This document shows, one piece after another, positions 15,762 through 24,249 of a stretch of DNA of 64,000 bases (the stretch's first letter is position 1; each line of letters opens with the position of its first letter). A program made the position numbers and the translations under genes. The stretch spans positions 124,001 to 188,000 of the forward strand of contig JACPXC010000045.1 in NCBI GenBank assembly GCA_016196755.1. Direction: 5' to 3'. The stretch comes from Elusimicrobiota bacterium. GTDB lineage: Bacteria; Elusimicrobiota; Elusimicrobia; UBA1565. The notes under the pieces were generated by a model. The model was given only the letters and a program-made list of their open reading frames with translations, was not told where the DNA came from and did no database searches.

Positions 15762-17369
15762 ATGAGATTTTCCTCTATAGGCAGAGCCGTTCTGGCTTCC
15801 TTGTTTGTCCCCGGACTCGCCGGTGCCAATACCCGGGTAGGGACTACTCCGATGGTCGGCGAGGCTGGCGTCGGCGGCGCCGGAACGGCTGGGGCGAGCG
15901 CCCGCGTCACGGGTCAGACGTTCACCCCCGGGGCCGGCTACGGCGGCTACAACGGCGGCTTGAGCGTCAGCGGCATCGTCAATCCGAATACTCCGACCGC
16001 GGTAGGCACGGGCGGCGCACCTCGCGCCGTGGCCGCGGCCGCGGACCCGCGCACCTCCTTGCCGCCCTCGGCCGCCTCCGTCGGCGCGCCTTCCCCCTCC
16101 GCGTTCGTCGGCCAGGGCGCCCCTGAGACCCGCCCCTCGGCGGCCCAGGCCGGAGCCGGCTCGATGGTCCCCGGCGGGACCCTGCCGCCGCCCGGAGACG
16201 CGCGCGCCGACAACCCGGCCGGCGGGATGTCGACCATCGGCGGCGCCATGAAGGGCCTCGATAACGCCAAGAAGGACGAGAGGGCCGGCCAGAGCGGCGC
16301 GGTCGGCGGCCATCTCGACAAGCTGTTCGATTTCTCGCGCGGCCGCGCCGGCGACTCCGCTCTGCCCACCGATTCCCCCTCCGCCGCCCACAACGCCGGC
16401 GCCTACGGCACCGCCGTCCAAGGCCTGCCCGACCCCAAGGTCGTCGGCGTGGCGCCGGCCCTGGCCAAGGTCCAGAGCCTGGCGCGCGGGGCCGAGCATG
16501 CCGACGCCCCTGCCCTCTACGGCAGGGCGGTGGACATCGCCCGCGAAGGCCTTCCCGAGCGCGAGGCCGCGGCCCGCGTCGCCGGCCTTAAGAAGGAAGC
16601 CGCCGTGCGCGCCCCCGCGGCCGTCAAGGATTTGACCGAGAAGGCCCTTAGCGCCGCCGCGGCCGGCCGCACCAGCGACGCCGCGCGCTTCGCCAAGAGC
16701 GTCCACGGCTGGGACGAACTGCTGCGCGCTCCCGGCCAGCCTTACGTCGAGAACGTCGGCGACGTGGCCCGGACCGTCCAGCACGTTCTGACGAACGCCC
16801 TCGAGAAGCCCGGCCGCGCCGCCCCGGCGCCGAAGATCCGCGTCGAGCAGGTCCGCGCCTCGGGCGGTCGCCCCGCCTTCGTCCGGGTCAAGTTCAAGCA
16901 CGCCAACGCGTCGGACGCCCCGATGCCGGTCGTCCCGCAGTCCCTGGCCTCGATGCTCGCCCTGCCCGAACTCAAGGGCTTCATGGCGCTCGACGGGCCT
17001 CTGGAGCTCGAAGGGTCGGGCATGGCCTCCGATTTCAACATGCGCTCCTCGGCCGGCGTCCTGAGCTCGGCGCGCGCCGCCATGGCCCAGGGCGGCTCTC
17101 TGTGGTCCGGCTTCTGGGTGGCGGCGCGGGCGTTGGGCGGGTCGGTCCTGTCGCTCTGGGACGAGCTCCGAGCCTTCCTCATCCGCGCGCTCCAGTCCCT
17201 CGGCATCCTGCGCGCCGCATTGCCGGCGGGCCCCGAGGTCGAAGCTCCTTCCGCGCAGGTCCTGGCCGAACTGCGGGCCCTGCCCGCCGAGCGCGCCGAG
17301 CGTCCCGCCCCGGCGGCCTCGGGCCTCGATGCCTTGGGCCTGGGCTATCGCGTCGTCTTGGCCCGTTGA
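15762..17369 (+). CDS. Large secreted Ala/Gly-rich protein, FD-x-x-R module
   Basis: A 535-residue protein with a signal peptide (IGRAVLASLFVPGLAGA, cleavage near residue 22). Gly/Ala/Pro-rich sequence follows to about residue 170, then a short block HLDKLFDFSRGRAGDS that resembles the FDGAR block of the two PepSY proteins at 34599 and 37091. Residues about 215-300 are helical (ALYGRAVDIAREGLPEREAAARV). A more ordered C-terminal part (about 340-500) contains KIRVEQVRASGGRPAFVRVKFKHA. It is translationally linked to the next gene, whose TTG start overlaps its stop. No known family; probably periplasmic. Confidence 0.75.
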   Translation: MRFSSIGRAVLASLFVPGLAGANTRVGTTPMVGEAGVGGAGTAGASARVTGQTFTPGAGYGGYNGGLSVSGIVNPNTPTAVGTGGAPRAVAAAADPRTSLPPSAASVGAPSPSAFVGQGAPETRPSAAQAGAGSMVPGGTLPPPGDARADNPAGGMSTIGGAMKGLDNAKKDERAGQSGAVGGHLDKLFDFSRGRAGDSALPTDSPSAAHNAGAYGTAVQGLPDPKVVGVAPALAKVQSLARGAEHADAPALYGRAVDIAREGLPEREAAARVAGLKKEAAVRAPAAVKDLTEKALSAAAAGRTSDAARFAKSVHGWDELLRAPGQPYVENVGDVARTVQHVLTNALEKPGRAAPAPKIRVEQVRASGGRPAFVRVKFKHANASDAPMPVVPQSLASMLALPELKGFMALDGPLELEGSGMASDFNMRSSAGVLSSARAAMAQGGSLWSGFWVAARALGGSVLSLWDELRAFLIRALQSLGILRAALPAGPEVEAPSAQVLAELRALPAERAERPAPAASGLDALGLGYRVVLAR

Positions 17370-19303
17370 GGGCCCTGCTCGCCGGGACGCTCCTCGTCCT
17401 GGCGTCCCCCGTCGGCTCCGAAGTCCTGCTCGTCCGCCGCGGCAAGCCCGCGCCCGAGGCGGTCCGCGCCTGGTACGCGGCCCTCGACGCACTGCTGAGC
17501 GAGGCCGACGCGCTGAGCGCGCGCGTCGCCGCGGCCGCGGCCGCCCCGCGCGGCCCGGACGCCGCCGAGGCCGCCCAGCGCCTCGAGCGGCTGGCAGGCC
17601 ACGCGGCCCTGGCGGTGGGGGCGTCGGCCGCCAAGGAAGCCTCGGCGCTGGCCGCGGCGCTGGTTGTGGCGGCAAGGTCCGCCGGTCCGCTCCCCCCCGC
17701 CGACGCCGACCTGCTCTCCGACCCGCAAGGCAAGTCGGCCTTCCGCATGGCGGGGACTCTGCGCGAGCGCGCCCTCGAGGCGGCCGGCCCAAAGGCCGCC
17801 GCCAACGCCCTGCTCTCCGAGGAGGGCGGCGCCTGGGAGCTGCCCTTTCTGGCCGTCGACGACCTCTCTGGTGCGCGCGCCACGCCGGTGCTCTCCGCGC
17901 TGGCCGCTGCGTCGCGCGCGGCCCCTCCCGAGCAAGCGGCGGCTTCCCTCCGCCGGGCCTGGCTGCGTTCGGCCGGGATCTCGGTCAGCCTCGACCTCTC
18001 GGCCCCGCCGGGCTCCCCCGCCGTGCGCCTGCGCGCCGAGCCGCCCGGCGCCGGGCCGCTCGACCAGGCGGCGTTCTATTTCCTGGCCCGCGCCCTCTTC
18101 GAGTGCGGCTTCGCGGTAGCCGCCGACGCCGGCGTGGTCCGGGCCTCGTTCGGGGCCGAACGCGGCGCCGGGCCCGAGGAGCGCGCGGAGAGCTTCGCGG
18201 CGGCCTGGGGCGCGGCGGCGGCGTCCCGCCGCCTGCCGGCCCTGCTCAAGTCCTATCTGTCCGACACGATGACCCGGCGCCAGAGCGAGGAACGCCTCGA
18301 GGCCTTGGCGCGCGCCTTCGCGGCCGAGGGACGCCTGCCGCTGGCCGGCGACGGCCCCGACGCCCTGCGCCAGGGGATGGCGGCCTGGATCGCGAAGGCC
18401 GGCGCCCGCCAGACCCTGCGCGCCCAGTTTGACGCCGTCTTGGCCGGACTCGGCTTGGCGGCCTTCCCGCCCGGCCTCCAGGTCGGCCAGCGCACGATCG
18501 ACATCCACTACAACGAGCCCATGGGCGCCGCCTTGGCACGCGGCCAGGCCCGGCGCGCCGGGGGACGCTTCCTGCTCGACCCGCGCTGGGACGCGCTCGA
18601 GCGCGCCGGCGCGGCCGCGGCCATCCCTCCGGACTGGCGCGGCCGCCTCGTCCCCGCTCTGGCCTGGTCGACGCCCGCCGGTGTGGTCGGCGGCGCGCGC
18701 GTCGAGCGCGGACAATGGCGCGTCGGTCCGGACGCCTGGCTCATCGTGCTGTTGGTGCGCGGCCCCGATGGGCGGCCGGCCAGGCTGGCCGCCGAGTCGT
18801 CCGGCTCGACGGGAGGCCGTCGCGCGGTGAACGTCGAGACGGCCTTGAGCCGCCTCGACGAGCTCGGACTGGTCTCCCCGGTCTCGGCGGCCGCCCCTGG
18901 CGCTCCCGCCGAGCAGGCCTGGGCCGGCGTCCCGCTGGCTCCCGGGGGACCGGTGGAGGGCGAGCTGACTTTCGACGCGCGGCGGGCCGAGTCGGGGAAG
19001 ATCTTCGTCACGCCGTATCTCGCGCCCAACGACGTGGCGCCGGCGGGCAAGGCCAAGGCCATCGTCTCGACCTCCGGCGGGCCGGCGGTGGCCGTGACGG
19101 CGGCGCGCGCGAAGGTGCCGGCCGTCGACCTGCCGCGCGCCTCATGGGGCGAGGGCGCGGGCCTGGCGCTCGAGCAGGCTCTGCTGGGGCCGGCCAAAGG
19201 CGGCAGACGAGCTGTCGCGGGGGCGCGCCGGGTCCTCCTGCGCGAAGGCGACCGGATCCGCGTTGATGGTACGCGCGGGACGCTAGAGCTGCTTCCTCAA
19301 TAG
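17366..19303 (+). CDS. Secreted protein with a degenerate PEP-utilising swivel domain
   Basis: A 645-residue protein starting at a TTG that overlaps the previous stop. A signal peptide (LRALLAGTLLVLASPVG) suggests export. The middle is helical and unassigned. The last 100 residues follow the phosphohistidine swivel fold of PEP synthase/PPDK: IFVTPYLAPNDV, IVSTSGGPAVAVTAARAKVPAV, then LLREGDRIRVDGTRGTLELL. In true enzymes the loop reads TxxGGxxSHxAIxAR; here Ala-Val-Ala replaces Ser-His-Ala, so the phospho-carrier His is gone. It is thus a pseudoenzyme or a binding module. Its 3' end overlaps the convergent flippase gene by 21 bp. Confidence 0.75.
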   Translation: MRALLAGTLLVLASPVGSEVLLVRRGKPAPEAVRAWYAALDALLSEADALSARVAAAAAAPRGPDAAEAAQRLERLAGHAALAVGASAAKEASALAAALVVAARSAGPLPPADADLLSDPQGKSAFRMAGTLRERALEAAGPKAAANALLSEEGGAWELPFLAVDDLSGARATPVLSALAAASRAAPPEQAAASLRRAWLRSAGISVSLDLSAPPGSPAVRLRAEPPGAGPLDQAAFYFLARALFECGFAVAADAGVVRASFGAERGAGPEERAESFAAAWGAAAASRRLPALLKSYLSDTMTRRQSEERLEALARAFAAEGRLPLAGDGPDALRQGMAAWIAKAGARQTLRAQFDAVLAGLGLAAFPPGLQVGQRTIDIHYNEPMGAALARGQARRAGGRFLLDPRWDALERAGAAAAIPPDWRGRLVPALAWSTPAGVVGGARVERGQWRVGPDAWLIVLLVRGPDGRPARLAAESSGSTGGRRAVNVETALSRLDELGLVSPVSAAAPGAPAEQAWAGVPLAPGGPVEGELTFDARRAESGKIFVTPYLAPNDVAPAGKAKAIVSTSGGPAVAVTAARAKVPAVDLPRASWGEGAGLALEQALLGPAKGGRRAVAGARRVLLREGDRIRVDGTRGTLELLPQ

Positions 19304-20707
19304 AGGAAGCCAGGCGACGGGCACGGCGAGGACCAGGGCCAGTCGCAGGGCGAGCCAGTTGCCCGGCTCGAGCCGGCCTTCGAGGCCCAGCGCCACCGTC
19401 CCCGCGGCGGCGACCGGGAGCAGCGCGGCGCCCAGCGTCCCCCATTCGTAGGGTACCGGCCAGGCCCGGCGCGCGAAGAAGTGCATCTGCCAGGCCATGG
19501 CCGCGTAGGCGACCAAGGTGGCCCAGGCCGCTCCCACCATGCCGAAGCGCGGGATGAGCAGGAAGTTCGCCGCCACGTTCACGAAGGCGCCCAGCGCCGT
19601 CACCGCCGCCACGGAGGCGGTCTGCTTGGCGATGGTCACGGGCGCCAGGAAGTTTATGTAGGCGCCGTGGAAGACGTAGGCGAACAGGACGATGGGGACG
19701 ACCCCCAGCCCTTCCCAGTAAGCGCGATGGATCAGCGGCCGCCCCAGCAGCTCGAAGCGGACCAGGTCGGGGATGAAGAGCGAGAGGGCGAGCGCCGTCC
19801 AGGCCATGCCCGCCACCGACAGCGTCAGCACGCGGGCCAGGAGGGCGGGCGTCTCCGGCTTCTCGGCGCGCTCGAGGTAGAACGGCCGCCAGGCTTGGTC
19901 GAAAGTGCTGACCAGGAGCATCATGAAGATCCCCATGCGGTAGTTGGCCTGATAGATGCCCACCGTGGCGCTGTCGGTCAGCTTGAGCAGGATGGGGCGG
20001 TCGATGACCTGGACCATCATGGCCCCGAGGCCCGCGGGGACCAGCGGCAGGCCGAACCGGAACATGGCCTCGGCCAGCGGGCGCTCGAAGCGGCCGCGCA
20101 GGCGCGAGGCGATGACCGGCGCCAGCAGGGCCAGCGAGGCCGCCGAGGACGCCACGCCGGCCAGGAATACCCCGCGCACGCCGAGCTTGAGCCCGCCCAC
20201 GAAGGCGATGTTGAGGACCACCGAAAGGACGATGTTAAACGACTTGATGCCCGCGTAGGCCCAGGCCCGGTGGCGCAGGCGCAGCTCGGCGAAGGCCGGG
20301 GCCGCCAAGGAGTCGAGCAGGACGATGGCCGCCATGCAGCGGCCCACCGTACCGGCCGCCACCGATATGCCCCCCGCGGCGGCCAGCGGCGTGGCGAAGA
20401 AGGCCAGGGAGCCCGCGGCGACGGCGCCCCAGGCCGCCAGCGACCAGAACGCGGTGGAGAACGAGGCCTCGGCCCGGGCGTCGTCGGCGCCCGTCGCGAA
20501 GCGCAGGTAGGCCTGGTCGAGCCCCAGGAGCAGGAAGATGTTGAGGAAGGCCAGGTAGGAATAGGCGGTCGACACCGCGCCGTATTCCCCGGGGGCGAGG
20601 TAATGCGTGTAGAACGGCAGGAGCAGGAAGTTGAGCAGGCGCGCCACCACCGTCGAGAGGCCGTACACGACGGCTTCCTTGCCGAGGAGTCCGAGGTCTT
20701 TGCGCAC
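19283..20707 (-). CDS. Polysaccharide flippase (Wzx/MVF type)
   Basis: A membrane protein of about 474 residues with 12-14 helices of the MOP/MVF superfamily polysaccharide exporters. N-terminal features are KEAVVYGLSTVVARLLNFLLLPFYTHYLAPGEYG and FLNIFLLLGLDQAYLRF; the second half has MVQVIDRPILLKLTDSATVGIYQANYRMG. It probably flips lipid-linked sugar units or O-antigen across the inner membrane, consistent with the glycosyltransferases at 24246-27337. I prefer the GTG at 20707, which follows a TAAACT box by 8 nt; a TTG at 20734 would add nine residues and leave only 18 bp to the divergent lipoprotein gene. Confidence 0.9.
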   Translation of the reverse strand: MRKDLGLLGKEAVVYGLSTVVARLLNFLLLPFYTHYLAPGEYGAVSTAYSYLAFLNIFLLLGLDQAYLRFATGADDARAEASFSTAFWSLAAWGAVAAGSLAFFATPLAAAGGISVAAGTVGRCMAAIVLLDSLAAPAFAELRLRHRAWAYAGIKSFNIVLSVVLNIAFVGGLKLGVRGVFLAGVASSAASLALLAPVIASRLRGRFERPLAEAMFRFGLPLVPAGLGAMMVQVIDRPILLKLTDSATVGIYQANYRMGIFMMLLVSTFDQAWRPFYLERAEKPETPALLARVLTLSVAGMAWTALALSLFIPDLVRFELLGRPLIHRAYWEGLGVVPIVLFAYVFHGAYINFLAPVTIAKQTASVAAVTALGAFVNVAANFLLIPRFGMVGAAWATLVAYAAMAWQMHFFARRAWPVPYEWGTLGAALLPVAAAGTVALGLEGRLEPGNWLALRLALVLAVPVAWLPLLRKQL

Positions 20708-20752
20708 CGGGGCCGAGTTTATCAATTTGTACAATCTACGCAGGAGCTTCCC

Positions 20753-21280
20753 ATGATATTCCTGCTAGCCGCCGCCCTCTTGCTCGCCTCCGCCTGCAAG
20801 AAGGACGAGATCCAAGTCTATCGGGTCGCCAAGCCCGCCGACGCGGTTGGGGCCCCCGTCGCGGGCATGATGGGCTCCCTGAGCTGGCCCGCCCCGGCGG
20901 GCTGGACCGCGAAGCCCGGCTCGGGCATGCGCCGCGCCACGTTCGTGGTGCCGGGCGCGGCCGGCCCCGGCGACCTCTCGGTCGTGTCGCTGCCCGGAGA
21001 CGCCGGGGGCCCGCTCGCCAACGTCAACCGCTGGCGCGGCCAGGTGGGCCTGCCGCCGTGGGACGAGGCGGCCTTGCGCGCCGCCGCCGAGCCGGTGAGC
21101 TCGCCCGCGGGGGCCTTCACCGTGGTCGACCTGCCCGGCGCCTCCCAGCGCATGCTGGCCGCCCTCCTGACCCGCGGCGGCGAGACCTGGTTCTTCAAGC
21201 TGGTCGGGCCCGACGCTACGGTCGGGGCCGCGAAGCCCGCCTTCAAGACCTTCCTCTCCGGCGTCAAGCCGGCCGGATGA
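20753..21280 (+). CDS. Lipoprotein ahead of cytochrome c assembly gene
   Basis: A 175-residue protein with a lipoprotein-type signal (IFLLAAALLLASAC, Cys15 as likely lipidated residue). The body (SLSWPAPAGWTAKPG, then LPGDAGGPLANVNRWRGQVGLPP) matches a small family that I recall next to ResB/CcsA genes in several phyla, but its role is not known. An AGGAG site precedes the ATG. The stop overlaps the start of ccsBA by 4 bp, so it probably helps cytochrome c maturation or electron transfer in the periplasm. Confidence 0.8.
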   Translation: MIFLLAAALLLASACKKDEIQVYRVAKPADAVGAPVAGMMGSLSWPAPAGWTAKPGSGMRRATFVVPGAAGPGDLSVVSLPGDAGGPLANVNRWRGQVGLPPWDEAALRAAAEPVSSPAGAFTVVDLPGASQRMLAALLTRGGETWFFKLVGPDATVGAAKPAFKTFLSGVKPAG

Positions 21281-24249
21281 GCCTAGTCGGCTGGCGCCGC
21301 GCCGCCTCCGGCCTCGGGCTGACCCTGACGGCGATGGGCCTGCTCGCGGCCCTGGTCGTCCTCTGTACCCTGGGCCAGGTCGAGATCGGCACGTTCAACG
21401 CCATCGACCGCTACTTCCGCGCCTTCATGCTCTGGGGGCGCCTGCCCGGCACCGAGCTGAGCCTGCCGCTTTTCCCGGCCGGCGGGGCCGTGGGGCTGCT
21501 CTTCCTCGTCAACCTCACGGCCGTCATGCTCTGGCGCCTGCCCCGCACGCGCCGCAAGGCCGGGCTCTGGTTCGTGCACGTCGGCCTGGCGCTCTTCGTG
21601 GTCGGCGAGTTCGCCACCGGCATGCTGGCCGTCGAGTCCCAGATGGCGATCGAGGAGGGCGCCTCGATGAACTACTCCGAGGCCCCGCGCCGCGACGAGC
21701 TGGCCGTCGTCGACCTCTCCGACCCCGAGCTCGACACCGTCTATGCCGTCCGCCAGGAGGCCCTGCGCGAGGGCCGGGTGCTGACGCATCCCGCCTGGCC
21801 GTTCACGGTCAAGGTCGTCTCTTCTTTCGCCAACGTCGCGGCCGGCCGGCGGCCGCCGGGCGGGGCCCTCCCTCCCTCGTTGGCCGACCAAGGACTCGGG
21901 CCGTCCCTGGTGCTCCAGCCCCTGCCGCCGGTCTCGCTCGACGACCAGCGCAACCAGGCCGCGGCGTTTCTCGAGCTCAGCACGGGCGGCAAGCGGCTGG
22001 GGACCTGGCTGGCCTCGAGCTCCCTGGGCCTGGTCCAGGAGTTCACGGCCGGCGGCCGGCGCTGGGGCCTGGTCCTGCGCCCCGAGCGCCACTACCTGCC
22101 GTTCACGGTGAGCTTGAAGGACTTCAGCCACGACCTCTACGCCGGCACCGACATCCCCAAGAACTTCTCCAGCCTCGTGCGCTTGAGCAACGCCGCCACC
22201 GGCGAGGACCGCGACGTCCTGATCTGGATGAACCATCCCCTGCGCTATTTGGGACGCACCTTCTACCAGGCCAGTTTCGGGAAGGGCGACACGCTCTCGG
22301 TCCTGCAGGTGGTCGTGAACCCGGCCTGGCAGCTGCCTTATCTCTCCTTCGGGCTGGTGACGCTGGGGCTCCTGCTCCACTTCGGCCTCATGCTCTCGGA
22401 GGCCAAGCCTCCCGCGGCTGCCGAGCCGGGTCTTCCTGCGGCGGGCTTGGGAAGGGCCGGAGCGGCCGCCGCGGGCCTGGCCCTGCTCTACGCCGCGGCG
22501 GGCTTTCTCCCTCCGCGCGCGCGGCCGGTAGACGCGAGCCGCTTCGGCGGCTTGCCCGTCTTGGCCAACGGGCGGGTCAAGCCGCTCGATACCATCGCCC
22601 GCAACTCGCTCTTGGTCATCGGCGGCAAGCAGACGCTCAAGGACGGCAAGGAGACCGTGGACGCGGCGTCCTGGCTCCTCGAGCTGGCGGCCGACCCGGC
22701 CAAGGCCGCGGAGCGGCCGCTCTTCGTCGTCCACGACCCCGATCTTCTCGGCCTGCTCGGCCGGCGCGAGGACGGCAAGGCGGTGATGTCCTGGACCCAG
22801 CTCGCACCCCACCTCGAGGAGGTCGACCGCCAGGCCGGGCGCGTGTCGCGCGTCGACGCCAAGCTCCGCACGCGCTTTGAGACCGCGGCGCACACCCTGC
22901 ACGGCCAGCTCATGCTCTTCCACCGCCTGCGCGCCACCCTCTATTCCGATGACGCGCCCTCGCGGCGCCAGGAAGCCGCCGAGTACGGCCTGGCGCTGGC
23001 CGAGGGCCTGTCCGACTTCACGGGCCGCGCCCGGCGCGGCGAGCGCCCCACGCCCGCCCTCCTGCGCCTCGGCCGCTTCTTCAACCGCTACCGCACCCTC
23101 GACGCGGCCGCCTATTACAAGCCCGTGCCTCCGGCGCCCGGGGCCTCGGAGGACGCCTGGCGCACCGTGCCCGACGACCTGCTGGCCGCGATGCAGGCCG
23201 GCCGCCTGAGCGCCGAGGCGGAGGCCTGGGCGACGGCCTTGGACTCGGCCCGCGCCGGCGACGCGGCGGCCTACCGCGGCGCGCTCGAGACGCTCGAGGG
23301 CTCGGCCTTGGCCCGCGCCCCGCACGCGGCGCGGCGCGCGCGCTGGGAGGTCGTCTTCAACCGCGTCCAGCCGTTTACGCGCGGCATGGCGCTCTATCTG
23401 GCCTCCTTCCTCTGCGCGATGCTCTCCTACCTCGCCTGGGGCCCGCAGCTGCGCCGCGCGGCGCTGGCCCTCCTGGGCTCGGCCCTCGTCATCCACACCG
23501 CGGGCCTGGCGGCGCGCATGGTCCTGCAGGGCCGCCCGCCGGTGACCAACCTCTACTCCTCGGCCGTCTTCGTGGGCTGGGTGGCCGTCCTGCTGGCTTT
23601 CCTGCTCGAGCGCTGGAGCCGCCGCGGCCTGGCGGCGGCGGTCGGCGCGGGCGCGGGCTTTGCCACCCTCCTCATCGCCCACCACCTCTCGGCCGCCGGC
23701 GACACGATGGAGATGATGCAGGCCGTGCTCGACTCGAACTTCTGGCTGGGCACCCACGTCGTGACGATCACGATAGGCTACGCCGCCACTTTCCTGGCGG
23801 GCCTCCTGGCGCACGTCTGGATCCTGCGCGAACGCTGGGGCACGCTCAAGCCCGAGGAAGGCAAGTCGCTCTACAAGATGACCTACGGGACGTTGGCCTT
23901 CGCCCTGCTGTTTAGCTTCGTCGGCACGGTCCTCGGCGGCATCTGGGCCGACCAGAGCTGGGGCCGCTTCTGGGGCTGGGACCCCAAGGAGAACGGGGCC
24001 TTCCTTATCGTTCTCTGGTGCGCGATCGTCCTGCACGCGCGCATGGGCGGCTTCGTGCGCGAGCGCGGCTTCATGGCGCTGACCGTGGTGGGCTGCATCG
24101 TCACCGCGCTGTCGTGGTTCGGCGTCAACATGCTGGGCATCGGCCTGCACTCCTACGGCTTCATGGACAAGGCCGCCGGCTGGCTGGCGGCGTTCTGCGC
24201 CTCGCAGGTCCTGGTGGCCGCGGCGGCGGTGCTCCCGCGCCGAGCGTGA
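21277..24249 (+). CDS. ccsBA: Fused ResB-CcsA cytochrome c biogenesis protein
   Basis: A 990-residue System II cytochrome c synthetase. The ResB part (about residues 1-390) has early helices, a large periplasmic region (SLKDFSHDLYAGTDIPKNF, then NHPLRYLGRTFYQASFG) and a helix near 355-375. After a long insert with PVLANGRVKPLDTIARNSLL, the CcsA part (about 700-990) carries PPVTNLYSSAVFVGW and the heme-binding WWD domain WADQSWGRFWGWDPKENGA. Conserved histidines flank it (IAHHLSAAGD, LGTHVVTI, GIGLHSYGF). It moves heme outward and attaches it to apocytochrome c. The lipoprotein lies upstream; a GT39-type gene overlaps the end. Confidence 0.94.
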   Translation: MSLVGWRRAASGLGLTLTAMGLLAALVVLCTLGQVEIGTFNAIDRYFRAFMLWGRLPGTELSLPLFPAGGAVGLLFLVNLTAVMLWRLPRTRRKAGLWFVHVGLALFVVGEFATGMLAVESQMAIEEGASMNYSEAPRRDELAVVDLSDPELDTVYAVRQEALREGRVLTHPAWPFTVKVVSSFANVAAGRRPPGGALPPSLADQGLGPSLVLQPLPPVSLDDQRNQAAAFLELSTGGKRLGTWLASSSLGLVQEFTAGGRRWGLVLRPERHYLPFTVSLKDFSHDLYAGTDIPKNFSSLVRLSNAATGEDRDVLIWMNHPLRYLGRTFYQASFGKGDTLSVLQVVVNPAWQLPYLSFGLVTLGLLLHFGLMLSEAKPPAAAEPGLPAAGLGRAGAAAAGLALLYAAAGFLPPRARPVDASRFGGLPVLANGRVKPLDTIARNSLLVIGGKQTLKDGKETVDAASWLLELAADPAKAAERPLFVVHDPDLLGLLGRREDGKAVMSWTQLAPHLEEVDRQAGRVSRVDAKLRTRFETAAHTLHGQLMLFHRLRATLYSDDAPSRRQEAAEYGLALAEGLSDFTGRARRGERPTPALLRLGRFFNRYRTLDAAAYYKPVPPAPGASEDAWRTVPDDLLAAMQAGRLSAEAEAWATALDSARAGDAAAYRGALETLEGSALARAPHAARRARWEVVFNRVQPFTRGMALYLASFLCAMLSYLAWGPQLRRAALALLGSALVIHTAGLAARMVLQGRPPVTNLYSSAVFVGWVAVLLAFLLERWSRRGLAAAVGAGAGFATLLIAHHLSAAGDTMEMMQAVLDSNFWLGTHVVTITIGYAATFLAGLLAHVWILRERWGTLKPEEGKSLYKMTYGTLAFALLFSFVGTVLGGIWADQSWGRFWGWDPKENGAFLIVLWCAIVLHARMGGFVRERGFMALTVVGCIVTALSWFGVNMLGIGLHSYGFMDKAAGWLAAFCASQVLVAAAAVLPRRA

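Noticed and set aside
21283-24150. Very long open frame antisense to ccsBA, and similar long antisense frames elsewhere
   Set aside because: They arise because G+C-rich coding sequence rarely gives stops on the other strand. Their products are His/Gln/Arg/Gly-rich without motifs, while the opposite strand encodes clear families.
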